A DNA stretch of 64,000 bases from CAVVAL01 sp963740215 (GCA_963740215.1 CAVUDJ010000012.1:868001-932000); one strand, 5' to 3'. Numbered from the stretch's first letter, positions 18,888 through 27,720 are shown. The notes: a model not told the origin generated them from the letters alone. Numbers and translations: made by a program.

Positions 18888-19391
18888 ATGCACGAGGCGG
18901 AACTGTTGCGGGCACTTCATGACGACCACGCGGGGGCGCTCTGGTCCTTCGCGCTGCGGCTCACCGGGGGAGACCGGAACCGCGCCGAGGATCTGGTCCA
19001 GGAGACGCTGCTACGCGCCTGGCGTAATCCGGAGATGTTGGCTCCCACCCACGGATCGGTGCGGTCGTGGCTCTTCACCACCGCGCGCAACATCGCCATC
19101 GACGCCTGGCGCCGTCCGGCGCGGCGGGTCGAGATCGTCACCGACGAACTCCCCGCACACGCCATCAGCGACGAGACGGACCGCATGCTCCAGTCCTGGT
19201 TGGTGGCCGAAGCGATATCCCGGCTCAGTGACTCTCACCGCGAGGTACTCGTGGAGTGTTTCTACGGCGGACAGTCCGTTGCCGAAGCCGCCGAGACGTT
19301 GAAGGTGCCCCAGGGCACCGTCAAGTCGCGTACCCACTATGCGCTGCGGGCGTTGAAACTCGCGCTTGAGGAGATGGGGGTGACCCAATGA
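18888..19391 (+). CDS. ECF sigma factor (SigL/SigK-like)
   Basis: The 167-residue protein has sigma region 2 at roughly residues 20-85 (AEDLVQETLLRAW, then SVRSWLFTTARNIAIDAWRR). Region 4 spans about residues 110-160 (LSDSHREVLVECFYGGQSVAEAAETL, then VPQGTVKSRTHYALRALK). No extra C-terminal domain is present. The ECF promoter 28 bases upstream suggests that the gene is autoregulated. Its last codon overlaps the ATG of the anti-sigma gene. The regulon is unknown; the divergent PhoX gene 246 bases away is a neighbour, but I see no matching promoter in front of it. Confidence 0.95.
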   Translation: MHEAELLRALHDDHAGALWSFALRLTGGDRNRAEDLVQETLLRAWRNPEMLAPTHGSVRSWLFTTARNIAIDAWRRPARRVEIVTDELPAHAISDETDRMLQSWLVAEAISRLSDSHREVLVECFYGGQSVAEAAETLKVPQGTVKSRTHYALRALKLALEEMGVTQ

Positions 19392-20086
19392 AGAGGTGTC
19401 CACACGCGTACGACGACGGCGCCTACGTCGTCGGCTCACTCTCGACCGAGGAGCGGCGTGAGTACGTCAACCACCTTCCGGGGTGTCCCGACTGCCGCGA
19501 GTCGGTACGGCTGCTGTCCGGCCTGCCCGGCTTGCTGGCCAGCGTCGACACCGAGGAGACCGGCGTGCTCGGCGGCGCACCGCTGGAGATGCCGCCGCCT
19601 ACGCTGTGGCCACGACTGCTCGACACCGCCAAGGCCGAGCGGTCGCGGCGTCGGCGTAAGCGGCGCGTGTTCGCGGTGGCGGCGTGCCTGCTGCTCCTCG
19701 TCGCGATCGCCGCGCCGGTGGCCGCGTTCGCGCCGTTCAGTCCGCTGCGGTTGGCCAACGCGACCGTGAACACCGTTGCGATGCACGACATGAAGCCGGT
19801 CGAGGGCGCGTCGATGGTCAGCGCCAAGGTCGGGGTCGCCGACAAGGCGTGGGGAACCAAGGTCGCGCTGCACTGCTCGTACAGCGCGAACCAGTACGGC
19901 GGCAAGCAGGCCTACGCCCTGTTCGCGGTCGCCCGGAACAACACGTTCGAGCAGATCGGGTCGTGGATCGTGGGCCCAGGTAAAGAGGTCACCACGGACG
20001 CCGCGACAAAGTTCCGCCGTGGCGAGCTGGCCGCCCTGGAGATCCGCCGGGCCGACGGCACGACGGTGCTCCGCAGTCAGTTCTGA
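19388..20086 (+). CDS. Anti-sigma factor with N-terminal zinc finger and one membrane helix
   Basis: The 232-residue protein starts with a zinc-binding anti-sigma domain: the HLPGCPDC pattern near residues 30-38, preceded by a conserved His in the first ten residues. A single membrane helix follows a very basic stretch (RSRRRRKRR, then FAVAACLLLLVAIAAPVAAF) near residues 85-115. The remaining 115 residues are outside the membrane and resemble the sensor half of RskA/RslA-type proteins. It overlaps the sigma gene by four bases, the standard arrangement for a sigma factor and the protein that sequesters it. Confidence 0.93.
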   Translation: MKRCPHAYDDGAYVVGSLSTEERREYVNHLPGCPDCRESVRLLSGLPGLLASVDTEETGVLGGAPLEMPPPTLWPRLLDTAKAERSRRRRKRRVFAVAACLLLLVAIAAPVAAFAPFSPLRLANATVNTVAMHDMKPVEGASMVSAKVGVADKAWGTKVALHCSYSANQYGGKQAYALFAVARNNTFEQIGSWIVGPGKEVTTDAATKFRRGELAALEIRRADGTTVLRSQF

Positions 20087-20097
20087 GCAGCGTCAGG

Positions 20098-22185
20098 CTA
20101 GACGGCGGCGCACTCGATCAGTAGCGCGTGTTCCGGGTGTAGCACCGGCATGGCCAGGCCGTGCGCGGCCAGCTGCGTGCCCGTGAGCGTCACCCCGTCG
20201 TCCAGCCAGGGCGGCGGCGCCTTCATCAGCCCGAGCCCGTCCTCGCCGAGCTTGAGCCAGCGCACCGCGTACCGCCGGTCGGGAGCGAGCCCGGCCAGCC
20301 GCAGCCGCGGCGTCACGGTCGTCGGCGAGGCTGCCACCTGCGCGAACGCGTACACGGCAGCGCTGCCGTCGGTGGCCACCACCCCGTGCGCCAGCACGGC
20401 GGGATCGGGGTGCTCCAGCCGGATCGCTGTCCCGGTGTGCAGCAGCGGCCGCAGCTGCTTGTACAGCGCGATCGTGTCGGTGAGCACCGCCCTCTCGGCC
20501 GGGGACGCCGTGGTGATGTCCCACTCGATCCCCAGGTGCCCGAAGAGCGCCGTCGTAGCGCGGAATCCCAGGTCGTGGACCCGTGCCGTGGTGTGCGAGC
20601 GCGGCGGGCCGATGTGCGCGCCCATCAGCTCGGGTGGCAGGAAGTAGCTGAAGCCGCGCTGGATCTGCTGGCGCTCCAGCGCGTCGTTGCAGTCCGACGT
20701 CCAGATGCGCTGCGTGTACGTGAGTACACCGAGGTCGGCGCGGGAGCCGCCGGACGAGCAGCTCTCGATCTCGACGTCCGGGTGGCGCCGCCGCAGCTCG
20801 GCGAGTAGCCCGTAGAACGCGAGGGTCTGGGCGTGCGCGCCGGCGTGCACCAGGTCGCGGTTCATGTCCCACTTGAAGTAGCCGATGTCGTGCTCGGTGA
20901 GCAGCCAGTCGAGCCGTTCCAGCAGGTACGCCGATACATCCGGGTTGGCCAGGTCGAGCACGAGCTGGTGCCGGCCCAGGACGGGCTGGTACCCGGGCAC
21001 GGTGAGCGCCCAGTCGGGGTGCGCCCGGTACAGGTCGGAGTCGGGATTGACCATCTCCGGCTCGACCCAGAGCCCGAACTCCAACCCGAGCCCCGTGACG
21101 TGCTCGACCAGCGGAGTGAGGCCCTTCGGGTACTTCCGCTCGTCGACGTACCAGTCGCCGAGGCCGGCGAGGTCGTGGTCGCGCCCCCGGAACCAGCCGT
21201 CGTCGAGCACGAACCGTTCGGCGCCGATCGCGGCGGCCGCATCGGCGAGGGCACGCAGCCGGTCGGGGTCGTGGTCGCAATACACCGCCTCCCAGGTGTT
21301 CACGACGACGGGCCGCGGCTTGGTCGGATGCCCGGGGCGCAGTCGCAGGAAGGTGTGGAACGACTCGGTCACACCGGCCAGCCCGGCCGGGGAGTAGGTG
21401 GCGTAGAGCCATGGCGTCTCGTACGTCTCGCCGCCGGCCAGCTGCACCTCACCGGGGAGCAGCAGCTCGCCGCCCTGCAGGTACGCCCTGCCGTTGTTGA
21501 GCCGGTCGACCCGCAGTGCGTGGTTGCCGCTCCAGCCCACCTGGACGGCGTAGACCTCGCCGTGCCGCTCACCGAACCCGGCGGTACCGACCATGAGCCC
21601 GGGCGGGTTGTCCGGGGACGTCCGGCCGCGGCGGTTCTCCTGGACGAGTGCCACCGACCCGAGCCGGTGCCGCTGCACCTGCCACTCCTTGCACCAGCGT
21701 CCGGTGAAGCTCAGCACCTCGTCGGTGGCGGCCGGCAGCGGGAGCGTCGGCACGAGCCGGTCGACGCGGTACGGCGTGGTGCCGGTGTTCGTGATCCGGG
21801 CCTGGACCTGCAGCAGGTCGGTGTCCGCGTGCAGCGCCAGCTCGATCGTGACCGCCAGCTCGGCGACCGGGTCCGCGCACTCGATCGTCAGGGAGTCGGC
21901 CGTAGCTGTGTGGCTCACGTATCCGAAGAGCGGCGCCCACGGGCGCCCCTCGCGGTGACCGGCGACCGCCGGCTGGCCGATGAACCCGGCGGCGTCCGAC
22001 GGAAGCAGCGTCACCGGGACGTCGATGTCCAGCCCCGCTTCGGGAATCGCCCCGGCGACCGCCGTGCGCAACTGTTCGAGGTCGGCGTCGTCGCCGAGCG
22101 CGGCACCCCAGTGCAACACCGCCGGCGTCGCGCCGTCGAGGTCCACGACCATGCTGCTACGTCGTCCCTGAAGGTGAATCGGCAC
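20098..22185 (-). CDS. Alpha-galactosidase, glycoside hydrolase family 36
   Basis: The 695-residue enzyme hydrolyses terminal alpha-galactosides such as melibiose or raffinose. The catalytic nucleophile Asp is in YFKWDMNRD and the acid/base Asp in RIWTSDCND, both typical of clan GH-D. FVLDDGWFRGRD and GLWVEPEMVNPDSDLY line the active site. No signal peptide is visible, so the enzyme is probably cytosolic. The GTG at 22185 has a GGAG sequence eight bases upstream; an ATG at 22152 is an alternative start. It is convergent with the anti-sigma gene. Confidence 0.93.
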   Translation of the reverse strand: MPIHLQGRRSSMVVDLDGATPAVLHWGAALGDDADLEQLRTAVAGAIPEAGLDIDVPVTLLPSDAAGFIGQPAVAGHREGRPWAPLFGYVSHTATADSLTIECADPVAELAVTIELALHADTDLLQVQARITNTGTTPYRVDRLVPTLPLPAATDEVLSFTGRWCKEWQVQRHRLGSVALVQENRRGRTSPDNPPGLMVGTAGFGERHGEVYAVQVGWSGNHALRVDRLNNGRAYLQGGELLLPGEVQLAGGETYETPWLYATYSPAGLAGVTESFHTFLRLRPGHPTKPRPVVVNTWEAVYCDHDPDRLRALADAAAAIGAERFVLDDGWFRGRDHDLAGLGDWYVDERKYPKGLTPLVEHVTGLGLEFGLWVEPEMVNPDSDLYRAHPDWALTVPGYQPVLGRHQLVLDLANPDVSAYLLERLDWLLTEHDIGYFKWDMNRDLVHAGAHAQTLAFYGLLAELRRRHPDVEIESCSSGGSRADLGVLTYTQRIWTSDCNDALERQQIQRGFSYFLPPELMGAHIGPPRSHTTARVHDLGFRATTALFGHLGIEWDITTASPAERAVLTDTIALYKQLRPLLHTGTAIRLEHPDPAVLAHGVVATDGSAAVYAFAQVAASPTTVTPRLRLAGLAPDRRYAVRWLKLGEDGLGLMKAPPPWLDDGVTLTGTQLAAHGLAMPVLHPEHALLIECAAV

Positions 22186-22224
22186 AGCGGCGACTCCGTT
22201 CGGCTACGTGTTCTGCCGGAATGG

Positions 22225-22241
22225 TCGGATGTTCGATCCGA
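22225..22241. promoter_or_regulatory. Candidate operator upstream of the alpha-galactosidase gene
   Basis: TCGGAT and ATCCGA form a perfect 6-5-6 inverted repeat 40 bases upstream of the alpha-galactosidase start. The motif GATGTT is also directly repeated across it (22228-22233 and 22240-22245). This layout suits a sugar-responsive repressor site, but the regulator is unknown. Confidence 0.4.
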
Positions 22242-22274
22242 TGTTAGGTGCTGCCGCGACGATCCGCCCAGGTT

Positions 22275-22544
22275 CTACAGGGGGCCGCGACCCGCGCGGA
22301 GCAGGAGCATCGCCAGCGGGGCGCCGGTCTCGCCGAGCGCGTCCCGGAACTTCTCCACGATCTGCTGCTCGCGCGCGAGGACGAGTCGGGTGCCCCCTGC
22401 GGCCATCCGCGCGGCGCCGACCTGGCGGCTGAGGGTGGCCCGCTCCTGCCACAGCCGGATGATCTCGGCGTCGACGGTGTCGATCCGGGACCGCAGATCC
22501 TCGACGGGATCGGCGCTGGCAGGCTCCGTGGTGGGAATCGTCAT
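22275..22544 (-). CDS. Chorismate mutase, AroQ type, small stand-alone form
   Basis: The 89-residue all-helical protein converts chorismate to prephenate, the branch to phenylalanine and tyrosine. The pattern DLRSRIDTVDAEIIRLWQERATLSRQVGAAR with a later LAREQQIVEKF fits the AroQ fold; the conserved Arg and Lys/Arg positions that bind chorismate are in the first helix. A GGAGAG ribosome site precedes the ATG. It is monocistronic on the minus strand and is preceded by a leader peptide and hairpin described separately. Confidence 0.92.
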   Translation of the reverse strand: MTIPTTEPASADPVEDLRSRIDTVDAEIIRLWQERATLSRQVGAARMAAGGTRLVLAREQQIVEKFRDALGETGAPLAMLLLRAGRGPL

Positions 22545-22592
22545 GGCTGGCTCTCCTGATTCGGTGGCCCGGCCTGGCCCGGAGACGGCGAA

Positions 22593-22616
22593 CGCCCCGG
22601 GCTCCGGCCCGGGGCG
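22593..22616 (-). terminator. GC-rich hairpin between leader peptide and chorismate mutase, likely attenuator terminator
   Basis: Arms of ten bases (CGCCCCGGGC and GCCCGGGGCG) close over a four-base loop. The hairpin lies between the leader stop at 22633 and the chorismate mutase ATG at 22544. There is no long T run after it on the minus strand, which is common for actinobacterial terminators. Confidence 0.65.
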
Positions 22617-22632
22617 TCGTGGTGGTCTGCGT

Positions 22633-22698
22633 TCAGACGGCGTCGACGGCTGCCGGGATCCGGTAGCCGTAGAAAAACGACGTCGTCTGCGGGTTCAC
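22633..22698 (-). CDS. Phe/Tyr leader peptide of the chorismate mutase gene
   Basis: A 21-codon frame runs from GTG 22698 to TGA 22633. It contains Phe-Phe-Tyr-Gly-Tyr at residues 8-12, three aromatic codons within four. This is the pattern expected where ribosome stalling at scarce phenylalanine or tyrosine controls a downstream aromatic gene. No clear ribosome-binding site precedes it. A TTGACC at 22731-22736 and CACACT at 22706-22711 could be a weak promoter placing the transcript start at or near the GTG, which would make the leader leaderless. The frame is far too short to call on its own; the position and composition are the evidence. Confidence 0.7.
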   Translation of the reverse strand: MNPQTTSFFYGYRIPAAVDAV

Positions 22699-22732
22699 GT
22701 CGTGAAGTGTGCCACGCGATCCCGGATCAAGG

Positions 22733-23869
22733 TCAAGACGGTCCCGACATGTGGACCGGAGCGAGCGCGCGGGCAAACACCGCCACCACCGCCAGCAGGG
22801 CCGCTGCCAGGCACAACGCGGCCGGCAGGCTGGTGAGCTCGGCGATGCCGCCGACGGCGCTCGGACCGGCGAGCCAGCCGAGGTAGCTCACCGTCGCGAC
22901 GGCCGCGATCGAGACGCCGGGCTGGTCGCCGTGGGTGCCGGCGGCGCTGAACGTCAGCGGCACGACGGTGGCGATGCCGAGGCCGAGCAGCGCGAAACCG
23001 GCCAGCGCCGCCGCCGGATGCGGCACCGCCACCGCGATCAGCAGCCCGACGACGCCGACGATCGCGGCGACCCGTACCAGCTCCGCGGCACCGAACCGCG
23101 CCACCATCCGGTCGCCGGCCAGCCGCCCGGCCGCCATCGCGATCGAGAACGCCGCGTACGCCGTGGCCGCCACGCCCTCGGAGGTGCCGCGGGCATCGGT
23201 CAGGAACACCGCACTCCAGTCACCGATCGCCGCCTCGACGAACAGCGCGCAGAACCCGACCACGGCTATCAGCAGCACGCCGCGTCCGGGCAGTGCGAAC
23301 GTGGGGCCACGTTCGGCAGGTCTTCCAGCTTCCCGCAGACGGCTGGCGATCGTGCCGCCGACCACGGCCGCCGCGACGCCGACGATCGCCAGGTGCGTAG
23401 TGGCCGGGATCCCCGCGTGCGCGATGACGCCCGCACTGGCCGATCCGATCAGGCCGCCGACGCTCCACATGCCGTGCAGCCCGGACATGATCGGCGCCCC
23501 GTGACGCTGCTCCACCTCGACGCCGTTCGCGTTGACCGCGATGTCCAGCGCACCGCCCGTGGCGCCGAACAGCAGCAGGCTGGCGAGCAGCGCACCGAGG
23601 TTCGGCGCGTAGGCCGGCAGCGCGACGCTGATGCCGAGACCGGTGACACCAGCGATCGCCACCGTCCGGCTACCGAACCGGCTCACCAGGTTCCCGACCA
23701 GCGGCATCGCCAGGATCGCGCCCGCGGCCGGGCCCAGCAGAGCCAGCCCGAGTGCGCCCGCGGAGAGGCCGAGATGGTCCTGGACCCACGGGATCCGGGC
23801 TGCCCAACTGCCCTGCACGATGCCGAACACGGCGAACAGCAGCGCGAGAGCGAGGCGCCCGGTCGTCAT
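22733..23869 (-). CDS. Major facilitator superfamily transporter
   Basis: The 378-residue protein has about 12 hydrophobic helices and no large soluble domain. The short loop NLVSRFGSRTVAIAG between helices 2 and 3 fits the MFS signature region. It resembles the YbjJ/FucP-like sugar or drug transporters, but the substrate cannot be read from the sequence. ATG 23869 (MTTGRLALALLF) is chosen; a longer frame would translate the palindromic repeat upstream. It is divergent from pcrA. Confidence 0.87.
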   Translation of the reverse strand: MTTGRLALALLFAVFGIVQGSWAARIPWVQDHLGLSAGALGLALLGPAAGAILAMPLVGNLVSRFGSRTVAIAGVTGLGISVALPAYAPNLGALLASLLLFGATGGALDIAVNANGVEVEQRHGAPIMSGLHGMWSVGGLIGSASAGVIAHAGIPATTHLAIVGVAAAVVGGTIASRLREAGRPAERGPTFALPGRGVLLIAVVGFCALFVEAAIGDWSAVFLTDARGTSEGVAATAYAAFSIAMAAGRLAGDRMVARFGAAELVRVAAIVGVVGLLIAVAVPHPAAALAGFALLGLGIATVVPLTFSAAGTHGDQPGVSIAAVATVSYLGWLAGPSAVGGIAELTSLPAALCLAAALLAVVAVFARALAPVHMSGPS

Positions 23870-23892
23870 CGGCCCATGCTTACCACCCCGAG

Positions 23893-23944
23893 TTTCGGAC
23901 TTTTGAGGGTTGCGGCGCCGCGTCCGACCCTCAAAAGTCCGAAA
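23893..23944. repeat. Second copy of the TTTCGGACTTTTGAGGGT palindrome
   Basis: The arms at 23893-23910 and 23927-23944 are perfectly complementary over 18 bases with a 16-base loop. The arm equals the core of the 16464-16526 stem. Here the element lies between divergent genes (MFS transporter and pcrA), where a terminator would have no gene to end. This favours a dispersed repeat over a plain terminator. Confidence 0.85.
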
Positions 23945-24021
23945 GTGAGCGGGTAGTTGCGCGGGAGTGGGCACGGCGTCCGGCGGAGTTGTCGGTGCCG
24001 CCGATAGACTCGGGCGTACCG

Positions 24022-26349
24022 ATGAGCACCCTCTTCGACCACGTTGGTCTCCCCGAAGCCCCGCCCGCCCGACGCCGCGGCGTGCGGCTCGCAGTCGACG
24101 CCGACACGCTGCTGGAAGGGCTTAACGGCGCCCAGCGCGAGGCGGTCCTGCACGAGAACGCTCCGCTGCTGATCGTGGCGGGAGCCGGGTCCGGCAAGAC
24201 CCGTGTGCTCACCCACCGCATCGCGCACACGCTGGCCCATCGCGGCGCGCAGCCGGGCGAGATCCTCGCGATCACGTTCACCAACAAGGCTGCCGGCGAG
24301 ATGAAGGAGCGCGTGGCGGCGCTGGTCGGGCCGCGGGCGAAGGCGATGTGGGTGTCCACATTCCACTCCGCGTGCGTCCGCATCCTGCGTGCGGAGGCGA
24401 AGACCGCAGGCCTGAAGAGCACATTCTCCATCTATGACGCTGACGACGCGCGCCGGCTCATGACGCTGGTCGCCCGCGAGCTCGACCTCGACCCGAAGCG
24501 CTATCCGGCGCGCGCGCTCATCAACCAGGTGAGCAACCTCAAGAACGAGCTGGTCGACCCCGACGACTGGTCGGCGAAGGCCGGCAGCCCGCCCGAGCGC
24601 GCGCTCGCCGAGGCGTACACGCTCTACCAGCGGCGGCTGCTCGAAGCGCACGCGCTCGACTTCGACGACCTGATCATGACCACGGTCAACCTCATGCGGG
24701 CGTTCCCGGCGGTACGCGAGCACTACCGGCGGCGGTTCCGGCACGTCCTGGTCGACGAGTACCAGGACACGAACCACGCCCAGTACGCGCTGGTTCACGA
24801 GCTGGTGGGTCCGGCCGACGAGAACCCTGGCGAGCTGTGCGTCGTCGGCGACGCCGACCAGTCGATCTACGCGTTCCGCGGCGCCACGATCCGCAACATC
24901 CTGGAGTTCGAGCGCGACTACCCGAACGCCCACACGATCCTGCTGGAGCAGAACTACCGCTCCACCCAGAACATCCTGTCGGCGGCCAACGCGGTGATCT
25001 CGTGCAACGCCGAGCGCAAGCCGAAGAACCTGTGGTCGCAGGCGGGCGACGGCGACCCCATCACCGCGTACGTGGCCGACAACGAGCACGACGAGGCGGC
25101 GTGGGTCGGCGGCGAGGTCGACCGGCTCACCGATGCCAAGGAGTACCGCCCCGGCGACGTGGCGGTCTTCTACCGCACGAACGCGCAGTCCCGGGTGTTC
25201 GAGGAAGTGTTCATCCGGTCGGGGCTGCCGTACAAGGTGGTCGGCGGCGTCCGGTTCTACGAGCGGCGTGAGGTCAGGGACGCGCTGGCGTACCTGCGCG
25301 CGATCGCCAACTCCGACGACACCGTCAGCATCCGCCGCATCCTGAACACCCCGCGCCGGGGCATCGGCGACCGTGCCGAGGCGTGCATCGAGGCGCTGTC
25401 GTCGCGCGAGCGCATCGGCTTCGGTCCGGCGCTGGAGCGTGCCGAGGAGGCGCCCGGCATCGGCACCCGTGCCGTCAAGTCGATCGGCGAGTTCACGACG
25501 CTCATGGCGTCCCTGCGCGAGCTGGCCGAGACCGAGCCCCCGAGCGTCGTGCTGGAGCAGGTGCTCGCCGGCACCGGGTACCTCGCGGAGCTTGAGGCCA
25601 GCACCGACCCGCAGGACGAGGGCCGCGTCGAGAACCTGCAGGAACTCGTCAGCGTGGCGCGCGAGTTCGAGGAGCGCGCGGCCGCCGCGGACCAGCCCGC
25701 GGGGCTCACCGAGTTCCTGGAGCAGGTGTCGCTGGTCGCCGACGCGGACAGCATCCCGGACGGCCCCGAGAAGGAGAACACGGGCGTCGTGACGCTGATG
25801 ACCCTCCACACCGCCAAGGGCCTGGAGTTCCCGGTCGTGTTCCTCACGGGCATGGAGGACGGCGTCTTCCCGCACATGCGGTCGATGGGCAACGACAAGG
25901 AGCTGGAGGAGGAGCGGCGCCTCGCGTATGTCGGCATCACCCGCGCGCGCGAGCGGCTCTACCTCTCCCGCGCCATCACGCGCAGCGCGTGGGGCCAGCC
26001 GCAGTACTGCCCGCCGTCACGGTTCCTGGAGGAGATCCCGGCCGCGCTGCTCTCGTGGGAGCGGGAGGCGCCCCGGCAGGATCCGCGCTCGGTCGTGTCG
26101 CGGTGGAGCACCGGATCCGCCCAGGAGCGGCTGGCGAGCCAGTTCGCGTCCGGCGCGAAGCGGGGCGGGCGTGGCGACCGGCCGATCCCGGTGCTCGCGA
26201 TCGGCGACCGGGTCAACCACGACGCGCACGGCATGGGCCGGGTCGTGGAGCTGCGTGGCGACGCGGACAAGGCGCAGGCCGGCGTCGACTTCGGGGACGG
26301 CAAGGCGCGCTGGTTCGTGCTGCGGTTCGCGCCGCTGGAGAAGATCTAG
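24022..26349 (+). CDS. pcrA: ATP-dependent DNA helicase PcrA/UvrD
   Basis: The superfamily 1A helicase (775 residues) unwinds DNA 3'-5' in nucleotide excision repair and replication. Motif I is AGAGSGKT near residue 55, motif Ia is ITFTNKAAGEMKER, motif II is DEYQDTN near 245, motif III is GDADQSIYAFRGA, motif IV is LEQNYRSTQNI, motif V is TLHTAKGLEFPVVFLTGMEDGVFPH in two parts and motif VI is RLAYVGITRARERLYL. The C-terminal tail ends in a Tudor-like segment (GDRVNHDAHGMGRVVEL). ATG 24022 gives the conserved N-terminus. Confidence 0.96.
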   Translation: MSTLFDHVGLPEAPPARRRGVRLAVDADTLLEGLNGAQREAVLHENAPLLIVAGAGSGKTRVLTHRIAHTLAHRGAQPGEILAITFTNKAAGEMKERVAALVGPRAKAMWVSTFHSACVRILRAEAKTAGLKSTFSIYDADDARRLMTLVARELDLDPKRYPARALINQVSNLKNELVDPDDWSAKAGSPPERALAEAYTLYQRRLLEAHALDFDDLIMTTVNLMRAFPAVREHYRRRFRHVLVDEYQDTNHAQYALVHELVGPADENPGELCVVGDADQSIYAFRGATIRNILEFERDYPNAHTILLEQNYRSTQNILSAANAVISCNAERKPKNLWSQAGDGDPITAYVADNEHDEAAWVGGEVDRLTDAKEYRPGDVAVFYRTNAQSRVFEEVFIRSGLPYKVVGGVRFYERREVRDALAYLRAIANSDDTVSIRRILNTPRRGIGDRAEACIEALSSRERIGFGPALERAEEAPGIGTRAVKSIGEFTTLMASLRELAETEPPSVVLEQVLAGTGYLAELEASTDPQDEGRVENLQELVSVAREFEERAAAADQPAGLTEFLEQVSLVADADSIPDGPEKENTGVVTLMTLHTAKGLEFPVVFLTGMEDGVFPHMRSMGNDKELEEERRLAYVGITRARERLYLSRAITRSAWGQPQYCPPSRFLEEIPAALLSWEREAPRQDPRSVVSRWSTGSAQERLASQFASGAKRGGRGDRPIPVLAIGDRVNHDAHGMGRVVELRGDADKAQAGVDFGDGKARWFVLRFAPLEKI

Positions 26350-26407
26350 CGCGGCGCTGGAGCCCGGACTGTTCGGCCGGCGGGCTCAGTGTCGGTCGCG
26401 GAAGGGA

Positions 26408-27133
26408 TCAGCGGCTGGTGTCGACGCCGCTGGTCTCCATGTTGACGCCGCGCGCCTCCATGAAGGGCATCGGGTTGACGGCGTCACCGTTGCGGCGGAC
26501 CTCGAAGTGGCAGTGCGCGCCGGTGGAGTACCCGGTGCTGCCGGTGTAGGCGATGATGTCGCCGGCCTGGACCTTGTCGCCGGGGTCGACGGCCAGCTTC
26601 GAGTTGTGCCCGTACCGGGTGGTGAGGCCGCTGCCGTGGTTGATGATGACGAGCTTGCCGTAGCCGCCGTTCCAGTCCGCGAACTCGACCACGCCGTCGC
26701 TGGCGGCGTAGATCGGGGAGCCGTACGCGGCGGCGATGTCCAGGCCGAAGTGCGTGGTGCCCCAGCGCGCGCCGTACAGGGAGCTGAGCGGGCCCCTGGC
26801 GGGACGTAGCCACTCCGCCATCAGCTTCGGCGTGGGGGCTCCGGTGCGGATCTGGGAGCGAGAAGCCCGGGCGACTGACGCGCTCCGGGCCTGATTCGCG
26901 GCGAGATCTTCGGCGGCTCCGGTTTCGGAGCCGACCGCGGTGGTACTTACCTTGTCGAGCGCGGTGGTGGCGCCGTCGGCCGGGACTTGCTGGGGAAGAG
27001 CGGAACCGGCTCCGAAGGCGACTACGCCGGCGCCGACGACGGCGCTGGTGACGACCATGGCGTAGCGGGTACGTGGTGCCATCGGGGCACGGTGACGTCC
27101 TACGTGACGCCTCGATGTCCGGTGGGGGTGCAC
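26408..27133 (-). CDS. Exported M23-family peptidoglycan endopeptidase
   Basis: The 241-residue protein has an N-terminal membrane/signal segment near residues 24-46 after a basic start, an Ala-rich linker with possible coil, and a C-terminal lysostaphin-like domain of about 120 residues. The zinc ligands are HFGLD (HxxxD) and the HxH of GAHCHFEVR. Such enzymes cut cross-bridges in the cell wall. The protein has one peptidase domain and no LysM or SH3 domain. It is convergent with pcrA. Confidence 0.92.
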   Translation of the reverse strand: MHPHRTSRRHVGRHRAPMAPRTRYAMVVTSAVVGAGVVAFGAGSALPQQVPADGATTALDKVSTTAVGSETGAAEDLAANQARSASVARASRSQIRTGAPTPKLMAEWLRPARGPLSSLYGARWGTTHFGLDIAAAYGSPIYAASDGVVEFADWNGGYGKLVIINHGSGLTTRYGHNSKLAVDPGDKVQAGDIIAYTGSTGYSTGAHCHFEVRRNGDAVNPMPFMEARGVNMETSGVDTSR

Positions 27134-27720
27134 GCATAACCCTTCGTCGATGACACTGGCGCACAGTCCACCGTCGGCGTCAACCGTGGAAGCGACTGAG
27201 CGTTAGCGCCGAGCAGGCCCGGCGCCGAGGCCCCACGGTAGCCAGGGGCCAGCGGCCAGACAAGGATGCGACAGAACTCCGCGCCATTCGTCCCGGTAGT
27301 CCGGTTTATGGCGACAGTAAATACCGCTGACGGTAGTTAATCGGATACTTCTCGTAGTTCAGCGGTAACCGATTCAATATCGCGTCTTACTGAACGTGCA
27401 GTCAGTGACGATGCGGCGGAGTGGCTGGTTGATGGCGGCGCCCACGGCCGTGCAACTCCACTGTGTCCCATCGGGGCAACACGTTTCTACCCAGCGAGAG
27501 CACGGTAAACCGTTGTTGCACCCCCTCCCTGGCTGTCGGCGCCGCCATGATGGGTCGCGGCGAGGTGATCCGCCCGCCGCGCACTCGTACAGTGATGACG
27601 CGTTTGGCGCACGGTTATGACGCGCCGCTGGGAAATGTGATCTAGGTCGCATTCCCGTGCCGGACCGACCATCGTTTAGCGTGCGGAGTGAACGAGCCGA
27701 CAGATGAGGAAGTGCTGGGC
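27134..27720. other. 587-base divergent spacer, unusually AT-rich in its middle
   Basis: The spacer separates the divergent M23 peptidase and B12-binding genes. About 27300-27390 is clearly richer in A and T than the surroundings (for instance TTTACTGTCGCCATAAACC on the minus strand), consistent with promoters. I checked the minus-strand 5' region for a c-di-AMP (ydaO) riboswitch, which often precedes M23 genes in this group, and did not recognise its core. Several short open frames are present, but none has a ribosome site or recognisable protein. Confidence 0.5.

Noticed and set aside
27134..27420. Possible c-di-AMP (ydaO) riboswitch upstream of the M23 peptidase
   Set aside because: The gene context is right, but I could not find the conserved core sequences or paired stems on the minus strand. 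A covariance-model search (Rfam ydaO-yuaA) would settle it; a significant hit would overturn this rejection.
27374..27652. Open frame of about 92 codons on the minus strand in the AT-rich spacer
   Set aside because: It has no ribosome-binding site and no recognisable features, and overlapping frames of similar length exist on both strands.
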